This document shows, in pieces, positions 1 to 8,864 of a DNA stretch of 64,000 nucleotides (its first letter is position 1; every line of letters starts with the position of its first letter). Where the stretch lies: positions 1 to 64,000 of the forward strand of contig JAFGDT010000071.1 of NCBI GenBank assembly GCA_016931965.1, read 5' to 3'. Under the pieces are notes generated by a model. The model ran no database searches, had not been told where the DNA came from, and saw nothing but the letters and a program-made list of their open reading frames with translations. The DNA is from a bacterium (GTDB lineage: Bacteria; Zhuqueibacterota; QNDG01; DSAB01). The position numbers were made by a program, and so were the translations under genes.

Positions 1-76
1 AGAATTGGAGTGATGGGATTTTTGAAAAAAGTGAATTGAATATAGGAATGTATGTTGTCCGAAAATTGTTTCAAGA

Positions 77-116
77 CCTTTTGATAAGAGATCGCGAAAC
101 AAGTTCGGGATGACAG
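77..116. repeat. Intergenic inverted-repeat element
   Basis: The 182 bases before lutB hold no convincing gene. They include a short imperfect dyad, TCGCGAA-N5-TTCGGGA with one mismatch, followed by ATGACA. This looks like the scattered intergenic hairpins common in FCB genomes. It could belong to the end of an upstream transcript or to the lutB leader. No promoter was recognised with confidence. Confidence 0.3.
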
Positions 117-182
117 AACAGAAGAAAGCATTTTTTGGAAATTTAAGCTTCTGTTTATCGTTTTATTCAGAATAGGCATCTA

Positions 183-1598
183 ATGGCATCGCCCAAATAC
201 ATTAAAAAATATGTTCGACAAGCCCTCAAAGATGCAGTTTTAAGAAGCGCTGTGGATAATGCCACACAGTCTACTGTCGAGGCCCGTCAGGAAATCATCG
301 ACCAAATCCCCCATTGGGAAGGTTTGCGGCAAAAGTGCCATGCGATTAAAAAAGAAGTAATCGATCACCTGGATCGCTATCTAGAGCAATTTGAGGATCA
401 ATGTATTCAAAATGGCATTCAAGTACATTGGGCCATCGATGGTCGCGAAGCACAGGATATCATTCTGGGAATTGCACGTGAACACCATGTGCAAAAAGTA
501 GTCAAATCAAAATCCTTGACAACAGAAGAAATTCAACTCAATCAGAAACTGATTGAGAATGGCATCGAAACATTGGAAACGGACCTGGGTGAATACATCA
601 TCCAACTGATGGGTCAAATTCCCTCGCATTTGGTCATTCCGGCTCTCCACCTGACCCGAAAGCAAATCGCTAAACTGTTTCATGAAAAGATCGGTAATCC
701 CTATACAGAAGACCCAACGGAACTGCTTAAAGTTGCCCGAAAGAAGTTGCGTGAAAAGTTCCTGTCGGCCGATATGGGCATTACGGGTGTCAATTTCGCA
801 CTTGCTGAAACGGGAACCATTTGTGTCATCGAAAATGAAGCCAATGCCCATCTTACACTGAGTCTGCCCAACATCCATGTAGCGGTCATGGGAATCGAAA
901 AATTGATACCCGGACAAAAGGATTTGTCATATTTTCTCAATTTATTGGCTCCCAATGCCACCGGACAGAAGAGTTCCACATTTATCAATTTGATCGGTGG
1001 ACCTTCCCGGGAAAAGTATGGAGAAGGCCCCAAAGAAGTTCACATCGTTTTGCTGGATAACGGACGTTCCAATTTATTGAAGGATCCGAAAATGCGGGAA
1101 ATCCTGTCCTGCATACGATGCGGTGCGTGTCTCAATGTATGTCCGGTTTATCAACAGATCGGCGGACATGCTTATGGCTGGGTGTATATGGGACCCATTG
1201 GCATTAATCTGATCCCCCAGTATCTCGGAAAGGCCGTTGGACGATACGCGCCCTATCTGTGCAGTCTCTGTAAGGCCTGTTTCGAAACCTGTCCTGTGAG
1301 AATCAATTTGCCGGGACATATACTGCAAAATCGAAAGGATATTGTACAATCGGGTCACTCCCAATGGGTCGAAAAAATCGGCATGTCCGTATGGGGTTTT
1401 TGTGCAAAACACCCCCTATTTTATCGTTTCGTGACATGGTTCCCCGGAAAATTGCAAAAGCTGCTGTTAAAAGAAAAACCGTTCCTGGTTCCTGGTTATA
1501 CAAGGGAACGCGCATTTGCCAGCTTCGATTCGAAAGGTTTTAGAAAACAATTTCATCGGTATCTTCATCAACAGGATTCATTTTCTAAGAGAAGTTAA
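183..1598 (+). CDS. lutB: LutB-like iron-sulfur protein of lactate oxidation (LUD domain)
   Basis: Probable LutB/YkgF subunit of the LutABC L-lactate oxidation complex in the cytoplasm, which feeds electrons from lactate into the cell while making pyruvate. The N-terminal two thirds is a LUD domain. It is followed by two ferredoxin-type 4Fe-4S motifs: C310-x2-C313-x2-C316-x3-C320 (CIRCGACLNVCP) and C360-x2-C363-x2-C366-x3-C370 (CSLCKACFETCP). The length of 471 residues is normal for the family. The gene ends 2 bases before lutC, so the two are almost certainly co-transcribed. The third partner, lutA (a CCG-domain protein), is not in this window and there is no room for it in the 182 bases upstream, so it is either encoded elsewhere or replaced. 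The start codon has only a weak ribosome-binding site. Confidence 0.9.
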   Translation: MASPKYIKKYVRQALKDAVLRSAVDNATQSTVEARQEIIDQIPHWEGLRQKCHAIKKEVIDHLDRYLEQFEDQCIQNGIQVHWAIDGREAQDIILGIAREHHVQKVVKSKSLTTEEIQLNQKLIENGIETLETDLGEYIIQLMGQIPSHLVIPALHLTRKQIAKLFHEKIGNPYTEDPTELLKVARKKLREKFLSADMGITGVNFALAETGTICVIENEANAHLTLSLPNIHVAVMGIEKLIPGQKDLSYFLNLLAPNATGQKSSTFINLIGGPSREKYGEGPKEVHIVLLDNGRSNLLKDPKMREILSCIRCGACLNVCPVYQQIGGHAYGWVYMGPIGINLIPQYLGKAVGRYAPYLCSLCKACFETCPVRINLPGHILQNRKDIVQSGHSQWVEKIGMSVWGFCAKHPLFYRFVTWFPGKLQKLLLKEKPFLVPGYTRERAFASFDSKGFRKQFHRYLHQQDSFSKRS

Positions 1599-1600
1599 AA

Positions 1601-2284
1601 ATGGATGCAAGCCGTTATAAAATATTAGAAAAAATTAAAGCAGGAACACGCATACACTCACAAATCCCTTCTGCGACCGATGATTTTGAAAAACAGATTA
1701 TCGATGGATTGGAAGCGATCACTCCAAAAGGGAACCAAGCATTGGTGGATCAATTTAAAAATGAATTGGAACTGGTGTCAGGAGAATTTCATTTGATCCG
1801 TAATGATGATGAGGCTGCTGAATGGATTTCCCAATACCTGACAAAGAACAAGGTTAACAAATGGGTGATATCAGGAGAAACACGCTGTCAGCAAATTGCA
1901 GACAGAATCCATCAAAAAATGGGTGGTATAGAACTTGTTGAAACGACGCAAATTGGATGGCCGAAGCGTAAGACCGAATTGGCCGATGCATCTGTCGCTC
2001 TGGTTGAAGCGTCGTTCGCCATTGCCGATATCGGATCATTGGTTTTTCGGTGTGATCAAACACGGACTTCATTACCCCATTTTCTTTCTGATTGTGTCAT
2101 TGCGATTGTTGAACAAAAACGGCTATTGGCAAATCAGCACGAATTGTTTCAAAAATTGTCCTCCGAAGAAATGAAACATCTGTTTATGATGGCAGGGCCG
2201 AGCCGCACCGCTGATATTGAGAAGATTCTGATTTTAGGTGTGCATGGTCCAAGACAAGTCATTGTTCTGATGTTGGCCTCATAA
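1601..2284 (+). CDS. lutC: LutC-like LUD-domain protein
   Basis: Probable LutC/YkgG subunit of the lactate oxidation complex. The protein of 227 residues is one LUD domain ending in the family signature GPSRTADIEKILILGVHGP near residues 199-217. It has no iron-sulfur cysteine motif, as expected for LutC. The ATG lies two bases after the lutB stop and is preceded by AGAGAAG, which supports tight translational linkage. LutC is needed together with LutA and LutB in the systems where this has been studied, but its exact role is less clear than that of LutB. No terminator is obvious directly after it. Confidence 0.87.
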   Translation: MDASRYKILEKIKAGTRIHSQIPSATDDFEKQIIDGLEAITPKGNQALVDQFKNELELVSGEFHLIRNDDEAAEWISQYLTKNKVNKWVISGETRCQQIADRIHQKMGGIELVETTQIGWPKRKTELADASVALVEASFAIADIGSLVFRCDQTRTSLPHFLSDCVIAIVEQKRLLANQHELFQKLSSEEMKHLFMMAGPSRTADIEKILILGVHGPRQVIVLMLAS

Positions 2285-2458
2285 GATTGTCAGATAACGA
2301 ATCCTCCGCTTTCAACCAATTTTTTCAAAACCTACAATACATCTGATCCCATCATTAAAGAGGGAGCATTCTTTTTTCCCCCCGTTTTGTGTGATAATAC
2401 CCCAAACTTCATGTTTTCCCGTTTCATCTCAACAAAAAGGTAAAAAATATTGTCATGC

Positions 2459-2518
2459 TGAGCGTAGTCGAAGCATGAGCATAGTCGAAGCATGAGAATA
2501 GACGAAGAATGAGCGTGG
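2459..2518. repeat. 17-bp tandem repeat, about 3.5 copies, in a gene-free stretch
   Basis: The 478 bases between lutC and the regulator gene carry no supported gene. They contain three direct copies of a 17-bp unit, TGAGCATAGTCGAAGCA and variants, at 2459-2475, 2476-2492 and 2493-2509, plus a partial fourth. The preceding TGTCATGC and the unit itself resemble the dispersed intergenic family (TCATTCTGAGCGAAGCGAAGAATC type) seen in many FCB genomes. The copies abut without spacers, so this is not a CRISPR array. Confidence 0.6.
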
Positions 2519-2711
2519 TTGGGGGAAGGGTACTGTCATATAAAAAATTAGATTGGGATACCGTTTTAGGAATGACGATCACCGAGCCTTTAGATCATCC
2601 AGTTAACTGGTATAATAATTGCTGAAATACATCTAAAGAAGAGGGTAGAATCATATAAAATAATATAAAACAGAAAGATAATACTAAACCTATTGAAAGA
2701 ATTCCAACCAT

Positions 2712-2727
2712 GTCTCGTTTTCTGAAT
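2712..2727 (-). promoter_or_regulatory. Predicted activator-binding dyad upstream of the sigma-54 regulator
   Basis: Read on the minus strand this 16-mer is ATTCAGAAAACGAGAC. It matches the two sites at 3824 and 3857 at 13 and about 11 of 16 positions. It lies about 80-95 bases upstream of the regulator's ATG. That position suggests the regulator binds in front of its own gene (autoregulation). The motif was found by eye and is not a database match. Confidence 0.45.
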
Positions 2728-2807
2728 GGTCAGAAATCTTTCAGCATCGCCGAAACAGATCTGTGAAAAATGGGTGGCAGGTTAGCTTGAACAAAAAAGA
2801 ATTATAC

Positions 2808-3854
2808 ATGTTAAAGGTTGATCATACACTTGAGAAAAAGGGTTTTTCCCATCATTCAGATCTTTCCATATCCGAAGTTAAATCAAAATATAAAATCGTC
2901 GGGGTGAGTCGTGCAATCAAGGGCATTATCAAACTGATTGACAAAGTGGCTTCACAGGACACCATTATTATGATTACGGGTGAAAGCGGGACAGGCAAGG
3001 AGATGATCGCTTATGCCATTCATCTGAACAGCCGGCGGGCTGACAAGCCTTTTATCTGTGTGAATTGTGCGGCCATTCATGAAACACTCATTGAAAGTGA
3101 ACTCTTTGGACATAAGAGAGGATCTTTTACGGGCGCCTATGCAACCAAGAAAGGCAAATTCCAGTTGGCTGACAAAGGGACGCTTTTTTTGGATGAAATC
3201 GGCGATCTCTCGGCGAATGCGCAGGCAAAATTGTTGCGAACGATTGAAACCGGTGAAGTTGAAATTTTGGGAAATGAACACGAAGAGAATGTGGATGTGC
3301 GCATTATTTCAGCAACGAATAAAAATCTTGAAGATCTGGTGGCAAGAGGTATTTTTCGGGAGGACCTGCTTCACAGAATCAATGTGATTGAAATCAACAT
3401 CCCCCCATTAAGACAGAGACCGGATGATATCCTGCCGCTAACCAATCATTTTTTAGAGATCTACTGCGCTCACAACAAAATACGAACCAAGCGGTTGACG
3501 CCAAGTGCCGAAGCGGTTCTCCTTGCTTATAATTGGCCCGGCAATGTCCGGGAATTAAGAAACATTGTCGAAAAAATGACGGTTTTAGTTGATTCACCTG
3601 TTATCAACAATCACCACATCGCTGAATTTCTGAAGTTTCCCGGTTCAGTCAATGGATTGTATAAGGCAAAACCGTTCAAGCAGGCAAAAAAGAGTTTTGA
3701 AAAAAGTTATATAACGCATGCACTGTGGAGAAATAACTGGAATGTTTCAAAAACAGCCAAGGTTCTCGAATTGCCACGGTCTTCACTGTATGAAAAAATT
3801 AAAGAATACAATATTCAGAGGAGTCCAGAAAACCAGACGATTCACCTGTATTGA
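2808..3854 (+). CDS. Sigma-54-dependent transcriptional activator (AAA+ and Fis-type HTH, no receiver domain)
   Basis: Enhancer-binding protein that uses ATP to open promoters held by sigma-54 RNA polymerase. With the ATG at 2808 it has 348 residues. A short N-terminal region of about 30 residues carries no recognisable sensor or receiver. The AAA+ core follows, with Walker A GESGTGKE (58-65), the sigma-54 contact loop GSFTGA (105-110, Ser replacing the usual Ala of GAFTGA), and Walker B LFLDEIGDL around 126-134. The C-terminal helix-turn-helix (TAKVLELPRSSLYEKI) is Fis-like. A GTG at 2763 could add 15 residues, but neither start has a good ribosome-binding site. The gene sits directly upstream of a near-consensus -24/-12 promoter and the type IX cargo operon, which is its likely target. 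How it senses a signal is not visible. Confidence 0.9.
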   Translation: MLKVDHTLEKKGFSHHSDLSISEVKSKYKIVGVSRAIKGIIKLIDKVASQDTIIMITGESGTGKEMIAYAIHLNSRRADKPFICVNCAAIHETLIESELFGHKRGSFTGAYATKKGKFQLADKGTLFLDEIGDLSANAQAKLLRTIETGEVEILGNEHEENVDVRIISATNKNLEDLVARGIFREDLLHRINVIEINIPPLRQRPDDILPLTNHFLEIYCAHNKIRTKRLTPSAEAVLLAYNWPGNVRELRNIVEKMTVLVDSPVINNHHIAEFLKFPGSVNGLYKAKPFKQAKKSFEKSYITHALWRNNWNVSKTAKVLELPRSSLYEKIKEYNIQRSPENQTIHLY

Positions 3855-3872
3855 TAGTTCGAAAAACCGGAC
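3824..3872 (+). promoter_or_regulatory. Pair of predicted enhancer (UAS) sites for the sigma-54 activator
   Basis: Two copies of a 16-bp motif, GTCCAGAAAACCAGAC at 3824-3839 and GTTCGAAAAACCGGAC at 3857-3872, are 33 bp apart (about three helical turns). They lie roughly 65-110 bp upstream of the -24/-12 promoter at 3935. The first overlaps the last codons of the activator gene. The first copy has GTC and GAC as inverted ends. Position, spacing and the third copy before the activator gene fit enhancer sites for this protein. The binding protein itself is inferred. Confidence 0.55.
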
Positions 3873-3934
3873 ATTTGATGCTTTTAAATACCCAATTTGG
3901 ATAGAAAAACAAGGGGTTAGGGGCTTTTTGTAAT

Positions 3935-3951
3935 TTGGCATGGAAGTTGCC
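3935..3951 (+). promoter_or_regulatory. Sigma-54 (-24/-12) promoter
   Basis: TTGGCATGGAAGTTGCC matches the sigma-54 consensus YTGGCACGNNNNTTGCW, with the invariant GG (3937-3938) and GC (3949-3950) separated by exactly 10 bases. Transcription would begin near 3962 and leave a leader of about 155 bases before the ATG at 4117. It lies between the sigma-54 activator gene and the cargo operon, so both position and sequence support it. Confidence 0.8.
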
Positions 3952-4116
3952 CTTCTTAACTTACTTATAATGTATTAGTTAGATTCAACCGAAAAACTTA
4001 TTAAAAAAAGAAAGATTGGCTGCTAAATTTAGATTTACTGCGATTTTGTAAACGGATTCAAAATGTTGCCTTAGGGATGGGAAAAGCATCACACCATTTA
4101 AGAAGGGAGTTTGATC

Positions 4117-7100
4117 ATGAAAATTATGCGAATGTTTATCCTGTCTTTTATTTGTTTACTTCTCTCCTTTGTCATTGTAACGGCTCAGGATACATTGAAT
4201 GTCAAATTGCAGGGACGTTGGGCCTACGGACCCAGTTATGCCGTTAAAATTGCAAATATAGGGGGGTCAGATTATGCTTTCATTGGAAATGGTGGATATC
4301 TTCAGGTTATTGATTTAGGAGCAGGGCCACCACCGGATGAAGAGGGCAAAATTGCACTTCCCGAACCTCTGAAAGCTGTTGATGTTGCCAGTATAAGTGG
4401 AACTGAATATGCTTTTGTTGCTGACGGAGCGCACGGTCTTCGGATCATCGATGTTTCAACTCCTGCCACACCTGTGGAAGTCGGAACATATGATACACCC
4501 GGGATTGCAACGGATGTCGTTGTTGATCCAACGCTTGAACTGGCCTTTATTGCGGATGGTCTGGAAGGCCTTATTGTCATCGATGTATCGACTCCCGCAT
4601 CACCTACATTTGCCGGTAATTATGCTGTTGGAGGTGAAGCCTGTGGTATCGCATACTGGTATGATGGTGTATCTGAATATTATGTAATACTGACACACAA
4701 GGATTATGATGTGGCCAATAATAATGTGGTTCGAACATACAATGTTACTGATCCAGCCAATATTATTCAGCAGGATATTTTCTATACTGTGGATCGTCCG
4801 ATGGATGTCTATTTCGATGCGGTCAATGAATATGCCTTTATTGCTGATAGTTCCGGTCTTCGGATATTGGATGTAACCGATCCAACCAATATGACCCAAG
4901 CGGGATATATTTCAACAAAGGGTACAGCAAGAAGTATTTTTGTCGATGTGGCGAGCACATATGCATATATCGCCGACGAAGGTTATGATTACGGCTTTCA
5001 AATTTTTAATGTTTCAACGCCGGCAACACCCGTTCGACAGGATTCCATGAATACATTGGGCACGGCGTGGGCAGTTGATGTGGATGTTGCTAATGGTTAT
5101 GCCTATATTTCAGACGGATTAAATGGATTGAAAGAGATTGATATTGCTCCTCTTCCTCCGGCTGCTCCGATAACCATTGTGGACTATGGTCTCATTCGGG
5201 ATGTCGCTGTGTTGGGGATATACGCTTATGTGGCAGATGGGGATGATGGCATCCGTGAGATTGATATTAGTGTTTCTCCTCCGGTAGAGAATGCGAATAA
5301 TACGACTGATTTTGCCACATGTACTGCGCTTGGTTTGGATGTGTATGATGATACTCTATATGTTGCGTCCGGCTCCGCTGGTATTCAGATCTTTGCTATT
5401 AGCGATATTACAACCCTGGTCGGAAGTTACAATACGTCCGGTACAGCTTTGAATGTGATTGTTGCCGGAGACTATGCGTATGTGGCCGATGCAAATCAAG
5501 GTTTGAAAGTTTTAGATGTATCGGATGGGACGGGTCCCACGCTATTGGGATCTTATACACACTCAAGTAGTGCAACGGACATATTTGTTCTCGATGACTG
5601 GGTGAATGATGTGGCTCTTTTTGGTAATTATGTTTATTTAACCATTGGTTTTAAGGGTATTATTATTCTTGACATCTCCACACCGGCGTCGCCGACTTTT
5701 GTCGGTGAAGTGAGTATAGCTGGAGAGGTTTATAGTGTTGCTCTGAATGCTATGGGCACATATGCCTATGTGGCTGACGGCATCGATGGTCTGCAGGTAG
5801 TGAATGTGAGTACGACTTCATCGCCTTTTGTTGCAGCGACTTTAAATACGAATGGTCAGGCAAGGGATGTAGCTGTCACTGGTAACTATGCCTATGTGGC
5901 CGATGGCACATATGGTCTTCGCGTTATCAATATATTTGTCCCAACCAATCCACAAGAGGTCGCTTACTATAATACAGGAGATGATGCATACGGTGTCATT
6001 GCTCAGGATGCCGATATCTATGTGGCTGATAATAAGGATGGTTTATACATACTTGATAATCTATTGGCTCACGCATCTTATTTTGTGACACCGACCTATG
6101 ATGTGGTTGATCCGACTGGTCGATCCATTCCGGTTGTCATTCAAAATGCCAGTATTTTAGGCAAGGATGTCAGCGGTCTGCAAGCAGGCGATGAAATTGC
6201 CATTTTTGACGGTGATACGGTTGTCGGTGTCGGCGTATATGAAGGCATATTCCCTCTGCCCATAACCGTCTGGATGCGATATGAATATGTTGGGGGGACA
6301 CTAAAAGGTGCTTGGGAAGGCAACAAGATGATTTTCAAGATCTGGAACAAGAGTACGGATAGTGTCCTCGGCGCTTTTGCAACTTACACTGTTGGCAACG
6401 GAACCTTTACCGAAACCCAGTTGCTCACGGTTGTCAATCCATTGATAGCCTATGAATTAACCTACTTTCAGCCTTCCGATACAACGGGCGTATATCAGCT
6501 TGTTGTTATAGAAAATAATATTACGATCAATGGTGTTTCGATTGTTACAGGTGATGAAATCGGTATATTTGACGGCAATTTATGTGTTGGGGCTGCAGAG
6601 TACCAGGGTACGGGATTGACGATCCCTGTTTGGCTGGAAACTAATTTATCCAATGGAGTTCATCTGACGGGGGCTGTTAGGAACAATCCAATGCGTTTTA
6701 AAATCTACCAGGATGTTACTGCCGATACATTCAAGGCCATGCCGATCTATCATGCAGGGAGTACAGGTCTGTTTAGTACTCTGACAGTAACGGTAGATAC
6801 ACTAAAAGCATATACTTATGATACTCAGAATATATCAGTTAAACAATCAAGACTCAATCTCATATCATTTAATGTATCACCACTTGATTCAGCAGATCGA
6901 GAAATAAGTGTCATGTTAGATGATATAGAAAGTCTCTTAATTGTATGGGATGATGAGGGCAATTCCTATGCTCCGGGTATACCCACTTCCACTTCATTCC
7001 AAGTGAATTTTACTAAAGGATACTATATTTACTATTCTGCGGCAATAGATGAAACGGCTATTAATCAAGGTTTCATATTGTTGCCACAAGACTATACAAG

Positions 7101-8034
7101 AATTTTCACAAATACAAAAACATATATGATAGCATATCCCTATTGGAATTCACATTATGCAACTGAAGTATTTGCTCAAATCCAACCTTCATTAGTCGTA
7201 TTACAAGATGATAACGGTTTGATTTGGGTGCCAGGATATGGTATTAATACAATTGATCAATTTGGCGGTATGAAGCCTGGTAAGGGATATAAACTTTATG
7301 TTAATCAAACAGTCAGTTATACCTATCCAGTCATTTCTGGAGGAGGATTGCCTAAAGCAAAATCCATCGCTCAGGTTGAAGAGAAAAAGGAGCCCGAACA
7401 TTTCTCTTATCAGGAGACCGGTCTTGCTTATCCTGTTATTATTCTGGGATCAGAAACACCTTTAGAGACAGGAGATGAAATCGGTCTTTTTGCCGGTGAC
7501 CTTTGTGTGGGAGCGACCATTTTTACCGGTGCATATCCGTTTGCCGTATCCGCCTGGGAAGCAGTCAATCTGCAAAACATAAAAATACCTGGATTTAAAA
7601 AAGGAGAGCCGATATCAGTCTGTATCTGGAGTCCGAGGGAGGAAAAAGAATATATAGTATCTTTTGAATGCCAGAATCAAACGGAGCCAACATTCGGAGT
7701 TGATCCGATTTATGTTGTCGGATTAGGAAATTTTGAAAGATCAGACCTATTACCCACAACATATGATCTGGGTAAAAACTATCCGAATCCGTTCAATCCT
7801 GAAACCAATATCGCTTATCAGCTTCCCGAAGCGAATCGTGTAGAGCTCTTAATTTTCAACACACTGGGACAAAGGATCAGAACACTGATCGATGAAAGGA
7901 AAGAAGCAGGGTATTACACAGTCAAATGGGACGGTCTTGACGAACGGGGATTGCAAGTGGGTTCGGGCATCTATTTTATCAGGATGCAGGCGGGAAATAT
8001 TGTCAAGATAGAGAAGATGACATTAATCAAGTAA
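4117..8034 (+). CDS. Secreted LVIVD beta-propeller protein with type IX sorting domain
   Basis: Large exported protein of about 1305 residues, probably attached to the cell surface or released by type IX secretion. The ATG at 4117 has AAGGGAG seven bases upstream and is preferred over the TTG at 4111. A signal peptide (about 1-24, ending VTAQ) is followed by some 14 LVIVD repeats (VADGxxGLRIIDVS type) up to about residue 650, enough for two seven-bladed propellers. Next come two copies of a GDEIGIFDG-xxCVGA domain (coding 6100-6830), an AT-richer stretch at about 6820-7340 that looks inserted, a third GDEIGLF copy (about 7420-7740), and the C-terminal Por sorting domain (7765-8034, NYPNPFNPETN, ending in a short basic tail). 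It is the first gene of an operon with the next three genes. The function is unknown; adhesion or surface binding is a guess from the architecture. Confidence 0.85.
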   Translation: MKIMRMFILSFICLLLSFVIVTAQDTLNVKLQGRWAYGPSYAVKIANIGGSDYAFIGNGGYLQVIDLGAGPPPDEEGKIALPEPLKAVDVASISGTEYAFVADGAHGLRIIDVSTPATPVEVGTYDTPGIATDVVVDPTLELAFIADGLEGLIVIDVSTPASPTFAGNYAVGGEACGIAYWYDGVSEYYVILTHKDYDVANNNVVRTYNVTDPANIIQQDIFYTVDRPMDVYFDAVNEYAFIADSSGLRILDVTDPTNMTQAGYISTKGTARSIFVDVASTYAYIADEGYDYGFQIFNVSTPATPVRQDSMNTLGTAWAVDVDVANGYAYISDGLNGLKEIDIAPLPPAAPITIVDYGLIRDVAVLGIYAYVADGDDGIREIDISVSPPVENANNTTDFATCTALGLDVYDDTLYVASGSAGIQIFAISDITTLVGSYNTSGTALNVIVAGDYAYVADANQGLKVLDVSDGTGPTLLGSYTHSSSATDIFVLDDWVNDVALFGNYVYLTIGFKGIIILDISTPASPTFVGEVSIAGEVYSVALNAMGTYAYVADGIDGLQVVNVSTTSSPFVAATLNTNGQARDVAVTGNYAYVADGTYGLRVINIFVPTNPQEVAYYNTGDDAYGVIAQDADIYVADNKDGLYILDNLLAHASYFVTPTYDVVDPTGRSIPVVIQNASILGKDVSGLQAGDEIAIFDGDTVVGVGVYEGIFPLPITVWMRYEYVGGTLKGAWEGNKMIFKIWNKSTDSVLGAFATYTVGNGTFTETQLLTVVNPLIAYELTYFQPSDTTGVYQLVVIENNITINGVSIVTGDEIGIFDGNLCVGAAEYQGTGLTIPVWLETNLSNGVHLTGAVRNNPMRFKIYQDVTADTFKAMPIYHAGSTGLFSTLTVTVDTLKAYTYDTQNISVKQSRLNLISFNVSPLDSADREISVMLDDIESLLIVWDDEGNSYAPGIPTSTSFQVNFTKGYYIYYSAAIDETAINQGFILLPQDYTRIFTNTKTYMIAYPYWNSHYATEVFAQIQPSLVVLQDDNGLIWVPGYGINTIDQFGGMKPGKGYKLYVNQTVSYTYPVISGGGLPKAKSIAQVEEKKEPEHFSYQETGLAYPVIILGSETPLETGDEIGLFAGDLCVGATIFTGAYPFAVSAWEAVNLQNIKIPGFKKGEPISVCIWSPREEKEYIVSFECQNQTEPTFGVDPIYVVGLGNFERSDLLPTTYDLGKNYPNPFNPETNIAYQLPEANRVELLIFNTLGQRIRTLIDERKEAGYYTVKWDGLDERGLQVGSGIYFIRMQAGNIVKIEKMTLIK

Positions 8035-8107
8035 GAGAACAAGTTTAATTTCTGAAAAATCAACAACGTTTCATCAATAGGTGAGTTCAGACCTTAGGGG
8101 GTCGATT

Positions 8108-8836
8108 ATGAAGATTAAATTAGGGGCGCTTTTAGGGGTTATGTTATTTTGCGGAATGGGTTGGGGGCAGCATTTTCAACCGGTAGACACAACAGGTGAA
8201 TTCAGCAATATCGTCATCAGTAATAGCACCATCGATAATAATCCTTTTCAGAATGGAGACGAAATTGGTGTTTTCGATGATACACTTTGTGTTGGCGTTG
8301 TCGTTTATGAAAATGTATTCCCGGTCAGCTGTCCGGCTGTCATGGAATATATTACTCCGGCAGATGATACTTTGGAGGGCGCTCGACAGGGAAATCCGAT
8401 GGTTTTTAAGGTATGGCAGAAGAATACGGATACGGAAATGGAGGCTTCCCCAATCTACACCAGCGGAGGTCACTTTGGTGATGTACTGACGGTTGTCGAT
8501 CCTCTGTCCGCTTCAACTACAGGAATTAGCGAGAATATTTCCGAAAGTCAAATTCCGGATGGTTTCGATCTGCTCTCCAACTATCCCAATCCATTCAATC
8601 CGGAAACCACAATCCGTTATCATCTTCCCATCGATATCAAAACACGCATCATTGTTTATGATATAACGGGTCAGCAGATCCGCACATTGGTGGATGGGTT
8701 GAAACAAGCCGGCCGGTATGCAGTTCAGTGGGACGGGCGGAACAAAGATGGTATCAGGGTGGGTACTGGCAATTACATTGTTAAAATCGAGGCCGGATAC
8801 TTTTCAAAATCGATTAAAATACTGTTAATGAAATAA
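8108..8836 (+). CDS. Small type IX cargo protein with one GDEIG-CVG domain
   Basis: Exported protein of 242 residues starting at the ATG at 8108, preceded by a TAGGGGG ribosome-binding site. An upstream in-frame GTG at 8081 is less likely because it would put the signal peptide inside the protein. The signal peptide (KLGALLGVMLFCGMGWGQ) leads into a single copy of the domain shared with both neighbours (GDEIGVFDDTLCVGVVVY) and then the type IX sorting domain (NYPNPFNPETTIRYHLP, ending SIKILLMK). It is essentially the minimal form of the two giant neighbours. The gap to the upstream gene is 73 bases and to the next gene 28, consistent with one operon. The function is unknown. Confidence 0.82.
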   Translation: MKIKLGALLGVMLFCGMGWGQHFQPVDTTGEFSNIVISNSTIDNNPFQNGDEIGVFDDTLCVGVVVYENVFPVSCPAVMEYITPADDTLEGARQGNPMVFKVWQKNTDTEMEASPIYTSGGHFGDVLTVVDPLSASTTGISENISESQIPDGFDLLSNYPNPFNPETTIRYHLPIDIKTRIIVYDITGQQIRTLVDGLKQAGRYAVQWDGRNKDGIRVGTGNYIVKIEAGYFSKSIKILLMK

Positions 8837-8864
8837 CTTCATTAATAATAGAACGTGCAGGTGG

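Noticed and set aside
2459-2518. Tandem 17-bp units as a small CRISPR array
   Set aside because: The copies touch each other with no spacers, and there are no cas genes in the window.
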